Positions 27,904 to 34,250 of a stretch of DNA of 34,250 nucleotides are shown here, in pieces. A model generated the notes under the pieces. That model did not search any database, was not told where the DNA came from, and worked only from the letters and a program-made list of their open reading frames with translations. The translations under genes and the position numbers were made by a program. Origin of the DNA: Bacillota bacterium (GTDB lineage Bacteria > Bacillota > Sulfobacillia > JAJYWN01 > JAJZPE01); NCBI GenBank assembly GCA_021811325.1, contig JAJZPE010000013.1:1-34250 (forward strand), written 5' to 3'. Each line of letters opens with the position of its first letter. Position 1 is the stretch's first letter.

Positions 27904-28380
27904 TTGCCGAAGGCTCATGATGAGCAGATCAACGAACTCGAAGAACTGCTTCGCCAGGTCGCCATAATCATCCGGAAGCGCGGCCGGGACATCCTCCAAG
28001 ACTTCGACGTCACTCCGCCGCAGTTCAACGCCCTCCTGGCCCTGGACCACCACGGCCAACTGACCATGGGTGAACTCTGCGACCATCTCTATCTGGCCTG
28101 CTCCACGGCGACGGACCTGGTCGACCGGATGGAGCGCAACGCCCTCATCGAACGCGAGCGGGACGCCAGCGACCGCCGGGTGATAAGGCTGAAGATCAAG
28201 GGGCGCGGCCGGGAGATAATCGCCCAGGTGCTCGTGGCCCGCCGTAAGTACCTGGCCACGGTGATGGAATCGATCGGCGAGGACGAAAAGGGACGTTTAA
28301 TCCAGGCCATGGAGCAGATATACTTACTCATGACGAAAGACGTGGGACCCGGTCCCGCGGTCAAAGACCGAACCAGCTGA
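27904..28380 (+). CDS. MarR-family transcriptional regulator
   Basis: The 158-residue winged-helix protein has FDVTPPQFNALLALDHHGQL, the recognition-helix region MGELCDHLYLACSTATDLVD, MERNALIERERDASDRRVIR (the DRR wing motif) and a C-terminal dimerisation helix. It probably represses a small regulon in response to a ligand; none can be named. The ATG at 27889 overlaps a GGGGGTGAG ribosome site that suits the TTG at 27904 (start LPKAHDEQINELEELL), which is preferred. It has its own promoter and terminator. No transporter gene is adjacent, so the target may be itself or elsewhere. Confidence 0.9.
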   Translation: MPKAHDEQINELEELLRQVAIIIRKRGRDILQDFDVTPPQFNALLALDHHGQLTMGELCDHLYLACSTATDLVDRMERNALIERERDASDRRVIRLKIKGRGREIIAQVLVARRKYLATVMESIGEDEKGRLIQAMEQIYLLMTKDVGPGPAVKDRTS

Positions 28381-28403
28381 GAGGATAGTCTGAGGCCTTT
28401 CGC

Positions 28404-28437
28404 GGCCGACCGGGCGGTCGGCCCGTTTTGTTTTGGA
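28404..28437 (+). terminator. Terminator between marR-type gene and murI
   Basis: GGCCGACC and GGTCGGCC form an 8-bp stem with a four-base GGGC loop, then CGTTTTGTTTT, 24 bases after the regulator stop. Confidence 0.85.
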
Positions 28438-28463
28438 GCGGGCCAAGCCAGGGAGGCGTAATC

Positions 28464-29321
28464 ATGGACGGACGACCTATCGGGGTCTTTGATTCGGGTG
28501 TCGGCGGCCTGGCCGTCGCCCGCGAGGTCGCCCGGCAGGCCCCCGAGGAGCCCTTCGTTTATCTGGCCGACTCCGGCCGCTTCCCATACGGGCCGCGCCC
28601 CCTGGCTGTGGTCAGGCGCTTCACCGGCCAGGCCGTCCGGTTCTTCAACGGGCAGGGTGTCAAGCTCATCATCATCGCCTGCAACACGGCCACGGCCGCG
28701 GCCCTGGTGGAGGTCTCGAGCGTTTCGCCCGTCCCCGTGGTCGGGGTGATCGACCCCGGCTCGCGGGCCGCCCTGGCGGCCCATCGCGGGTCCGGCCCCC
28801 TGGCCGTCCTGGGGACCAAAGCGACGATTGAAAGCGGGGCCTACCCGCGCGCCCTGCGGGGGTTGGGCTTCGCCGACGAGCCGGCCGGCCTGGCCTGCCC
28901 GGATTTCGTCATGGCCGCCGAAAACGGCGAGGTCGAAGGTCCGCCGGTCGAGCGGATGGTCGCCTCCGCCCTCGGGCCGCTGCTGGACCGGCGACCGTCC
29001 ACGGTCATCCTCGGCTGTACCCATTTCGCGCCCTTGTCGCGGGTCATCTCGCTGGCCTTCGGGCCGGGCGTGGCGATCGTCGACCCGGCCGAGGAGACCG
29101 CCCGTGAGGCCCTGGCCATCCTGCGCGAAAGAGGGCTCGAGGCGCCGCCGGCCGGCCAAGGCGCTGCGGGCAACCGGGCAAGCGGGGCGGGCCAAGGCGC
29201 CGCGGGCGGCAGATATCGCTTCTTCACCAGCGGCGACCCGGAGCGCTTTCGGACGGTGGGCAGCCGGCTCTTCGGCCGGCCCATCAACCGCGTCGAGCCG
29301 ATCGACCTGGAACGCTACTAG
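28464..29321 (+). CDS. murI: Glutamate racemase
   Basis: MurI makes D-glutamate for peptidoglycan. The 285-residue protein starts [19 protein letters not shown] (Asp and Ser of the active site), with [12 protein letters not shown], the first catalytic Cys in [12 protein letters not shown] (about residue 73) and the second in [11 protein letters not shown] (about 185). All residues are intact. ATG 28464 has AGGGAGG eight bases upstream; the earlier in-frame ATG at 28428 is inside the terminator and is rejected. Near the C-terminus is a glycine/alanine-rich insertion ([19 protein letters not shown]) encoded by an 18-base repeat. rph follows 14 bases after the stop, so murI-rph-rdgB is an operon. 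Confidence 0.95.
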   Translation: MDGRPIGVFDSGVGGLAVAREVARQAPEEPFVYLADSGRFPYGPRPLAVVRRFTGQAVRFFNGQGVKLIIIACNTATAAALVEVSSVSPVPVVGVIDPGSRAALAAHRGSGPLAVLGTKATIESGAYPRALRGLGFADEPAGLACPDFVMAAENGEVEGPPVERMVASALGPLLDRRPSTVILGCTHFAPLSRVISLAFGPGVAIVDPAEETAREALAILRERGLEAPPAGQGAAGNRASGAGQGAAGGRYRFFTSGDPERFRTVGSRLFGRPINRVEPIDLERY

Positions 29322-29335
29322 CGGGGGTGTTGTCA

Positions 29336-30217
29336 TTGCCACGACCGGACGGCCGCCGTCCCGACCAGCTTCGGCCGCTCAAAATCACGCGCCACTTCCT
29401 GACCCACCCGGAGGGGTCGGTCCTCGTCGAGAGCGGTGACACCAAGGTCATCTGCACCGCCAGCCTCGAGGACAAGGTCCCGCCTTTTCTCAAGGGCTCC
29501 GGGAAGGGTTGGGTCACGGCCGAGTACGGGATGCTGCCGCGCTCGACCCAGAACCGGCAGACGCGCGCCTACGTCCAGGGCCACCCGGGCGGCCGCGCCT
29601 TCGAGATCCAGAGGCTCATCGGCCGTTCCCTGCGGGCCGTGACCGAGCTTGCCGCCCTCGGCGAGCGGACCATCTGGCTCGACTGCGACGTCATCCAGGC
29701 CGATGGGGGCACCCGGACGGCCGGCATCAACGGGGCTTTCGTGGCCCTCATCGATTGCCTCGCCTTCATGCGGCAAAAGGACCTGCTGACGGGCATTCCC
29801 GTCCACGACTTCCTGGCCGCGATCAGCGCCGGCATCGTCGACGGCCGGCCCATCCTGGACCTCTGCTACGCCGAAGACTCCGCGGCGGACGTGGACATGA
29901 ACCTCGTCTTCACCGGGGCCGGGCGGCTGGTCGAGATCCAGGGGACCGGCGAGGAGGCCACCTTCAGCGGCGAGGAGCTGGACAAGCTGCTGGCTTTGGC
30001 CCGGGCCGGGGCGCGGGAGATCATCGCCGTCCAGAAGGAAGTCCTCGGCGGACTGGCCGACGAGGTCGGGCGCCTCAAACTCGGGGCGGGCCCGCGCGAG
30101 ACCGCGGCCACGAGCCTTGCTGAGGGGCCCAACTCCGGCGACAACGGGCCTGTTTACGGCGACAACGGGCCTGGCTCCAGCGACAACGGGCCTGGCTCCA
30201 GCCGGGGTGACGCATGA
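29336..30217 (+). CDS. rph: Ribonuclease PH
   Basis: RNase PH trims tRNA 3' ends by phosphorolysis. Motifs: [53 protein letters not shown] (phosphate-binding Arg), [24 protein letters not shown]-type core and [20 protein letters not shown]. The catalytic core ends near residue 240, as in ordinary RNase PH, and is followed by an unusual tail of about 40 residues rich in Gly-Asp-Asn-Gly-Pro from a 21-base tandem repeat. Start choices are GTG 29327 and TTG 29336; GGGGGTG spacing favours 29336. Its stop TGA overlaps the ATG of rdgB by four bases. Confidence 0.94.
   Translation: MPRPDGRRPDQLRPLKITRHFLTHPEGSVLVESGDTKVICTASLEDKVPPFLKGSGKGWVTAEYGMLPRSTQNRQTRAYVQGHPGGRAFEIQRLIGRSLRAVTELAALGERTIWLDCDVIQADGGTRTAGINGAFVALIDCLAFMRQKDLLTGIPVHDFLAAISAGIVDGRPILDLCYAEDSAADVDMNLVFTGAGRLVEIQGTGEEATFSGEELDKLLALARAGAREIIAVQKEVLGGLADEVGRLKLGAGPRETAATSLAEGPNSGDNGPVYGDNGPGSSDNGPGSSRGDA
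30137..30199 (+). repeat. 21-base tandem repeat, three copies, in the 3' end of rph
   Basis: GGCGACAACGGGCCTG occurs at 30137-30152 and 30158-30173, and with one change at 30179-30194, giving a 21-base period. In frame it encodes (S/Y)GDNGP-type heptads. It lies after the RNase PH core. Confidence 0.9.
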
Positions 30218-30828
30218 GGAAGCTCGTCCTGGCCACCCGCAACGCCGGGAAGGAGCATGAGCTGAAAGCCTTGCTGGGGGGGCTGCCCCTGGAAGTGGTC
30301 AGCCTACGCGACTACCCGGACGTGCCTGAACTCGTCGAGGACGGCGACACCTTCGCCGCTAACGCGGCCGCTAAGGCCAGGCAGGCGGCCGCTTTCACGG
30401 GCGAAATGGCCCTCGCCGACGACTCGGGGCTCGAGGTCGACGCCCTGGCCGGCCGGCCCGGTGTCCATTCGGCCCGCTTCGCCGGGCCGAGAGCGACCGA
30501 CGCCGACCGCAACGCCAAGCTCCTGCAGATGCTCGAAGGTGTCCCGGCCGAGCGGCGTACGGCCCGCTTCAAGGCGGCCATGGCCGTGGCCTGGCCGGGC
30601 GGGGGTTGCGGCCTGCCCGGGCTGCTCGAGGTCGAGGAGGCCTGCGAGGGCCTTATCACCGAAGCCCCGCGGGGCGACGGCGGCCACGGCTTCGACCCGG
30701 TCTTCCTCTACGGACCGGCCGGCCGGACGTTCGCCGAGATGACCATCGACGAGAAAAACGAAGTCAGCCATCGCGGCCGCGCCGCGCGGGCCATCCGCGG
30801 CCTACTGCTGGCCCGGACGCGTTCCTGA
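30214..30828 (+). CDS. rdgB: XTP/dITP (non-canonical purine NTP) pyrophosphatase
   Basis: Ham1/RdgB house-cleaning enzyme hydrolysing XTP, dITP and ITP to the monophosphates. The 204-residue protein starts [20 protein letters not shown] (NTP-binding TxNxxK), contains [38 protein letters not shown] (catalytic Asp), and [10 protein letters not shown] near the C-terminus (base recognition). All motifs are present. ATG 30214 overlaps the rph stop (ATGA). It is the last gene of murI-rph-rdgB, a common Bacillota arrangement. Confidence 0.96.
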   Translation: MRKLVLATRNAGKEHELKALLGGLPLEVVSLRDYPDVPELVEDGDTFAANAAAKARQAAAFTGEMALADDSGLEVDALAGRPGVHSARFAGPRATDADRNAKLLQMLEGVPAERRTARFKAAMAVAWPGGGCGLPGLLEVEEACEGLITEAPRGDGGHGFDPVFLYGPAGRTFAEMTIDEKNEVSHRGRAARAIRGLLLARTRS

Positions 30829-30867
30829 GGGACGCATGCTCGACCGGGTGTTTGCTCGACGGGTGTT

Positions 30868-30896
30868 TTGACGCTGGCGCGCTTTTCGGCTATACT
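30868..30896 (+). promoter_or_regulatory. Promoter of tRNA-Pro
   Basis: TTGACG at 30868-30873 and TATACT at 30891-30896 with a 17-base spacer, 43 bases before the mature tRNA. Confidence 0.75.
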
Positions 30897-30939
30897 TTGA
30901 GTTGACCTTTAGCGCAACCTTCGAACGAAAACTGAAGAC

Positions 30940-31015
30940 CGGGGTGTAGCGCAGCTTGGTTTAGCGCGCCTGCTTTGGGAGCAGGAGGCCGTGGGTTCAA
31001 ATCCCACCACCCCGA
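30940..31015 (+). tRNA. tRNA-Pro (anticodon UGG)
   Basis: The acceptor CGGGGTG (30940-30946) pairs with CACCCCG (31008-31014), followed by discriminator A and CAA, so CCA is not encoded. The anticodon arm CCTGC-TTTGGGA-GCAGG gives anticodon TGG, and the T-arm GTGGG-TTCAAAT-CCCAC is perfect. The cloverleaf is complete with a 76-base mature length. Confidence 0.97.
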
Positions 31016-31021
31016 CAAGAA

Positions 31022-31066
31022 GAAGGCCAGCTCCAATAGCGGATTTGGGGCTGGCCTTCGGCTTCT
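31022..31066 (+). terminator. Probable terminator after tRNA-Pro
   Basis: GAAGGCCAGC (31022-31031) and GCTGGCCTTC (31050-31059) form a 10-bp stem, with an 18-base loop and only a weak T-rich tail (GGCTTCT). Confidence 0.5.
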
Positions 31067-31400
31067 GCCACGGCGAACGTGGGCAACGCCGAAGATTGTT
31101 GACACCAACATCCTGATTGACGCAGGATCATGAGGGTTCTTCAAGAAGGCTTGTTTCAGAGGCGGCCGGTCGTGCCGAGCACCGTCGTCGTCGAGCCCTG
31201 GAGGATGATTGATTTTGAGGACACGGACACACCGTAGGTTTTCCAGGTACTGCCGAGGGCTTGCGTGACCGCGGCTTCAGGTGAAAACAAAAACCCGGAG
31301 ATAAGAGGATTTGCTGGTATTTGACTAGAAATAATTCACGAAATCAAAGAGAGAGCCGCGCTGAGGCATCCATGTCGAAATCAGCAACTGAATAAGGTTT
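31067..31400. other. Gene-poor interval with a possible PIN-domain relic
   Basis: No credible complete gene is seen on either strand. At 31092-31130 a plus-strand frame reads KIVDTNILIDAGS and then stops at TGA (31131); this resembles the first strand of a PIN/VapC toxin (IVDTNILID). Nothing downstream continues the domain in any frame I could follow, so it would be a short relic. The right part is AT-richer and leads into the riboswitch; I could not settle on a promoter for the thiamine operon. Confidence 0.35.
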
Positions 31401-31496
31401 TCACCACTAGGGGAGCCCTCAAGGCTGAGACAAGGGATTCGATGTCCCTTGACCCTTGAACCTGACCTGGATAATACCAGCGTAGGAAAGTGGTGG
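31401..31496 (+). promoter_or_regulatory. TPP riboswitch (THI element)
   Basis: P1 is CACCACT (31402-31408) with AGTGGTG (31489-31495). Conserved core segments are GGGGAGCC, GGCTGAGA, and GAACCTGACCTGGATAATAC followed by CAGCGTAGGAA, as in the thi-box pyrimidine and pyrophosphate helices. The next element is a terminator, so binding of thiamine pyrophosphate should switch off the downstream operon. Confidence 0.96.
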
Positions 31497-31508
31497 CTTG
31501 CTTAGACT

Positions 31509-31552
31509 AAGCCGCTTCTTTCCGCGTGTTCTGGGAGAAGCGGTTCTTTTTT
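31509..31552 (+). terminator. Riboswitch-linked terminator (expression platform)
   Basis: AAGCCGCTTCT (31509-31519) pairs with AGAAGCGGTT (31536-31545) with a 16-base loop, and CTTTTTT follows directly. It lies 13 bases after P1 of the TPP riboswitch and about 60 bases before thiD. Confidence 0.85.
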
Positions 31553-31612
31553 GTGGCGACCTGGTTAGGCCGTGTCCAGTCGTATTGGACCGCCGGAGGG
31601 AGGTGCTTGAAG

Positions 31613-32509
31613 ATGTACTCAATACCCCGGGTTCTGACTATAGCCGGTTCGGACAGCGGAGGAGGAGCCGGGATCCAGGCAGACCTCAAGGCTTTTACGG
31701 TGTTGGGGGTTTACGGCATGAGCGCGGTGACAGCCGTAACAGCGCAGAACACGTTAGGCGTATATGCCGTGCATAACCTGCCCCCAGATGTAGTTGGTGC
31801 TCAGATTGATGTTGTGGTCAGCGATATCGGGGTTGATGCGCTGAAAACAGGGATGTTGTCGACCCCCGACCTCGTAAGCATCGTAGGCCAGAAAGTCGTT
31901 CAGTACAGACTCGAGAACCTTGTAGTTGATCCCGTAATGGTCGCCAAGGGAGGGACAGCGCTCCTCGACCAAGATGCCCGGGTGACGCTGAGAGACGTCC
32001 TTCTCCCCCTGGCCCTGGTGGTGACTCCGAACGTTCCGGAAGCGGAAGCCCTGGCCGAGATGGAGGTCCGGGACGTCATGGAAATGAAGGAGGCTGCCAG
32101 GCGGGTCGTGCGACTGGGTGCCAGGACCGTCGTCATCAAGGGCGGTCATCTAGCACCTTTCGGGGCTCTCGTGAACCAGACCGTCGACATTTTTTACGAT
32201 GGAACAAGATTCACCGAGTTCTGGGGGCCTCGTTTCCAGACCAAGAACACCCACGGGACCGGTTGCACCTTCTCCGCGGTTATTGCGGCCGAGCTGGCCA
32301 GGGGTGCGAGTGTGGAAGATGCTGTACGGAAAGCGAAAGAGTTTATTACTGCAGGTATCGAGCATTCGCTGGAACTAGGCTCGGGCCATGGGCCGACGAA
32401 TCCATGGGCTGGCGCACGTTGGACGCAGCCAGCGTGGCATTCACCGGGTGTAAACCAAGACCAACGCCATAAGACAGGAAGAAAGGGCAACAGGAAAGCG
32501 GCACAATAG
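31613..32509 (+). CDS. thiD: Hydroxymethylpyrimidine (phosphate) kinase
   Basis: ThiD phosphorylates HMP and HMP-phosphate to HMP-pyrophosphate. The ribokinase-fold protein has [20 protein letters not shown] at the start, [53 protein letters not shown] and [20 protein letters not shown] (anion hole, catalytic Asp region altered only in ordinary ways). Length is 298; the normal ThiD end is near GPTNPW, and about 30 extra basic, low-complexity residues follow. ATG 31613 has GGAGGGAGG nine bases upstream; the frame's extension to 31526 runs into the terminator and is rejected. First gene of the TPP-controlled operon. Confidence 0.94.
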   Translation: MYSIPRVLTIAGSDSGGGAGIQADLKAFTVLGVYGMSAVTAVTAQNTLGVYAVHNLPPDVVGAQIDVVVSDIGVDALKTGMLSTPDLVSIVGQKVVQYRLENLVVDPVMVAKGGTALLDQDARVTLRDVLLPLALVVTPNVPEAEALAEMEVRDVMEMKEAARRVVRLGARTVVIKGGHLAPFGALVNQTVDIFYDGTRFTEFWGPRFQTKNTHGTGCTFSAVIAAELARGASVEDAVRKAKEFITAGIEHSLELGSGHGPTNPWAGARWTQPAWHSPGVNQDQRHKTGRKGNRKAAQ

Positions 32510-32525
32510 AAGGGTGGTTAGAACG

Positions 32526-33341
32526 ATGGAAACAGCCGGCGAAAAGGCGGCTTCGGTATTAGAGAGACTTAGGAAAGAGAAGCCGCTCGTTCACCACATC
32601 ACGAATATTGTGGTCGCCAATATCACGGCCAACGCCACCTTGGCGGCAGGCGCCCTTCCGGTGATGGCGTTTGCTGTCGATGAGGTGGCTGACCTGGCTT
32701 CAACATCGAATGCCCTGGTATTGAACATGGGCACACCCGCCCCGGAAACCGTGGAGGCGATGATCGTCGCCGGTAGGGCTGCGAATAGCAGGGGAATCCC
32801 CGTGATATTTGACCCTGTGGGGGTGGGAGCAACGCCTTACCGTAACCGGACTGCCGAGAGAATACTCGAGCATGTGAAAGTGTCCGCGGTGCGCGGGAAT
32901 GCCTCAGAGGTGGCATTTCTATCTGGAGTCGGCACAAAGATCAGAGGGGTTGAGGCAATAGAACAGGATCTACCACCCGCCGAGCTGTCCCCCCTTGCAT
33001 CCAGGCACCTTGGGACTGTGGTTGCCGTCACCGGCCCGAGGGATTACATCAGCGACGGCCGGAGACTAGCAGTGGTCGAGAATGGTCATGCCATGATGGC
33101 TGGCATAACGGGAAGCGGCTGCGTCTCTACAGCAGTCGTAGCGGCCTTTTGCGCGGTGGAACCTGATACCGTGGTCGCTTCGGCTTCCGCCCTTGCCTAC
33201 CTCGGGGTAGCAGGGCAATTGGCGGCGGAGGCAAGCCACGGTCCCGGATCATTTCAGATGAACTGGCTGGATAACCTTGCCAACCTCTCGCCTCGAGAGC
33301 TTGCTGGACTAGCCTCGATTTCATGGACAGAGTTGGCCTGA
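32526..33341 (+). CDS. thiM: Hydroxyethylthiazole kinase
   Basis: ThiM phosphorylates the thiazole alcohol HET, a salvage step. The 271-residue protein contains KPLVHHITNIVVANITANAT, ALVLNMGTPAPETVEAM, IPVIFDPVGVGATPYRN, VRGNASEVAFLSG (ribokinase-like substrate loop) and MAGITGSGCVSTAVVAAF with the catalytic GSGC Cys region. The start is ATG 32526 (GGGTGG upstream); the GTG at 32514 is part of the ribosome site. It starts 16 bases after thiD. A 94-base purine-rich spacer with short repeats separates it from thiE. Confidence 0.95.
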   Translation: METAGEKAASVLERLRKEKPLVHHITNIVVANITANATLAAGALPVMAFAVDEVADLASTSNALVLNMGTPAPETVEAMIVAGRAANSRGIPVIFDPVGVGATPYRNRTAERILEHVKVSAVRGNASEVAFLSGVGTKIRGVEAIEQDLPPAELSPLASRHLGTVVAVTGPRDYISDGRRLAVVENGHAMMAGITGSGCVSTAVVAAFCAVEPDTVVASASALAYLGVAGQLAAEASHGPGSFQMNWLDNLANLSPRELAGLASISWTELA

Positions 33342-33400
33342 GAGCCCTGAGAGCCCTGAAAGACCAGAAGAACCTTGAAAGACAAGAAGAACAGAAAACT
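33337..33400 (+). repeat. Short purine-rich tandem repeats between thiM and thiE
   Basis: Nine-base units (CCTGAGAGC, CCTGAGAGC, CCTGAAAGA) begin at the thiM stop codon, followed by two imperfect 18-base units starting GAAAGACCAGAAGAACC and GAAAGACAAGAAGAACA. The tract is almost all purines plus C and ends about 35 bases before the thiE start. Confidence 0.8.
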
Positions 33401-33435
33401 CACGAAGAGCAAATTCCGTGAGGGGGGGCAGTACT

Positions 33436-34086
33436 GTGGAGGATGCACGGGCAGGAGTATTTCGCCAAGCCCTTGAGATATACGTGATCACTGACTCCCG
33501 CCTGTCTATGGGGCGAAGCACCATCGAAGTGGTCCGCCAGGCAATTGCCGGGGGTGCCCGTCTCATCCAGTTGCGAGAAAAAAACGGTACCGATCGGGAA
33601 CTGGTGGTCATTGGGCAGGCGGTCCGCGAGATAACCAAGGCCGCCGGTGCGTTTTTACTGGTCAATGACCGCGTCGACATAGCTCAAGTTATCGGGGCCG
33701 ACGGAGTTCACCTCGGACAGGATGACATTCCAGTTGCCCTGGCCCGGAAGATCCTGGGTCCCAAAAAGATCATCGGCGTCTCAGTGGAGACAGGGGCTGA
33801 GGCGCGGGCCGCCGAGGAAGCTGGCGCCGACTATGTGGCTACCGGGCCAATCTTCCCCACGACCACGAAACCTGATGCGGGAGAACCTTACGGGACAGGT
33901 CTCATAGGCCGGATCAAGTCGGCGACGTCACTGCCGGTCGTGGCCATTGGGGGGATTAACGCCGGGAATTTAGCCTACGTTGTCCGGGCCGGAGCCGATG
34001 GAGCGGCCATGATAGGCGCGGTGGTTGGTCAACCGGACATTGCCGGGGCTGTCCGTGAATTGAGGCAGAAGTTCCACCATGTTTAG
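33436..34086 (+). CDS. thiE: Thiamine phosphate synthase
   Basis: ThiE joins HMP-pyrophosphate and thiazole phosphate to make thiamine phosphate. The 216-residue TIM-barrel has YVITDSRLSMG, ARLIQLREKNGTDRELV, FLLVNDRVDIAQVIGADGVHLGQDD (Mg and diphosphate site), ADYVATGPIFPTTTKPDAGE and VVAIGGINAGN with AAMIGAVV at the C-terminal phosphate site. All family motifs are present. The start is GTG 33436 with a seven-G ribosome site seven bases upstream; the GTG at 33418 precedes that site. It follows thiM in the thiamine operon and is followed by thiW. Confidence 0.95.
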   Translation: MEDARAGVFRQALEIYVITDSRLSMGRSTIEVVRQAIAGGARLIQLREKNGTDRELVVIGQAVREITKAAGAFLLVNDRVDIAQVIGADGVHLGQDDIPVALARKILGPKKIIGVSVETGAEARAAEEAGADYVATGPIFPTTTKPDAGEPYGTGLIGRIKSATSLPVVAIGGINAGNLAYVVRAGADGAAMIGAVVGQPDIAGAVRELRQKFHHV

Positions 34087-34131
34087 AAAGCAAGCAGCTG
34101 TACCAGAGGCACCGGGGAGGAGATTGGCTGA

Positions 34132-34250
34132 ATGGAAGGGCGAGATAAGGTCCGGGATTTAGTGCTCATGGGGTTTCTAATCGCCATTGGTACACTATCC
34201 GCACACCTGGTGTCGATCCCGGTCGGCGGTGCGAGACTGTTTAGATCGGA
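34132..34250 (+). CDS. thiW: ThiW family transporter subunit (3' end outside window)
   Basis: Only the first 39 codons are present: MEGRDKVRDLVLMGFLIAIG, a hydrophobic first helix, then HLVSIPVGGARLF. The IPVGGAR motif after helix 1 is typical of ThiW, the substrate-binding (S) component of an energy-coupling-factor importer predicted for the thiazole precursor of thiamine. Position in a TPP-riboswitch operon beside thiM supports this strongly. ATG 34132 has GGGGAGGAG about 11 bases upstream. The general ECF components are not in the window. Confidence 0.85.
   Translation, partial: MEGRDKVRDLVLMGFLIAIGTLSAHLVSIPVGGARLFRS

Noticed and set aside
30890-31144. 84-codon minus-strand frame containing WDLNPRPPAPKAGAL
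   Set aside because: This is the well-known false ORF made by translating the reverse strand of tRNA-Pro.

Overview
The window looks like chromosomal DNA from a high-GC bacterium of the Bacillota (Clostridia/Limnochordia/Symbiobacteriia-like). The evidence is purine-rich Shine-Dalgarno sites (GGAGG, GGGGG) with frequent GTG and TTG starts, a DUF1540 protein, an SLH-domain surface enzyme, a copper-amine-oxidase-stalk/AMIN cell-wall amidase, split SdaAB/SdaAA serine dehydratase, ThiW, and a small CD3324-type regulator. The lineage is an inference; no rRNA or other phylogenetic marker was searched.

Layout. 1-4140 is an accessory and decaying segment. It holds an unrecognised gene running off the left edge (no ORF-track entry; found by reading the minus strand), a soluble Ser/Thr kinase directly upstream of it, an APH-fold kinase, a protease fragment, a possible 23-residue peptide unit, a small HTH protein, a run of hairpins that may be a structured RNA, and a frame-shifted YdeI/DUF1905 pseudogene. 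4156-14214 holds a TIGR00300 protein, L-serine dehydratase (sdaAB-sdaAA), an M3 oligoendopeptidase, a DUF1540 protein, a very large two-module 5'-nucleotidase with SLH repeats in its middle, and spermidine synthase.

14280-18470 is a glycolytic run (tpiA-gpmI-eno), then secG. 18530-24577 carries a membrane pyrophosphatase, a hotdog thioesterase, an HD-domain protein, rnr, smpB and the tmRNA gene ssrA; the last three form the trans-translation/RNA quality-control group. 24743-30828 carries an amidohydrolase, a secreted N-acetylmuramoyl-L-alanine amidase, a MarR regulator, murI, rph and rdgB.

30868-34250 has a tRNA-Pro(UGG), a gene-poor gap, and a TPP riboswitch with a terminator controlling thiD-thiM-thiE-thiW (thiW cut by the window edge). 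This is a thiamine salvage operon: ThiW is expected to import the thiazole, ThiM and ThiD phosphorylate thiazole and pyrimidine, and ThiE joins them. Its base composition is visibly less GC-rich than the central region, as is that of the kinase pair at the left end.

Most of the window is conventional housekeeping. The best candidates for something undescribed are the kinase plus unknown partner at the left edge, and the promoter/hairpin/small-ORF cluster at 2958-3727.
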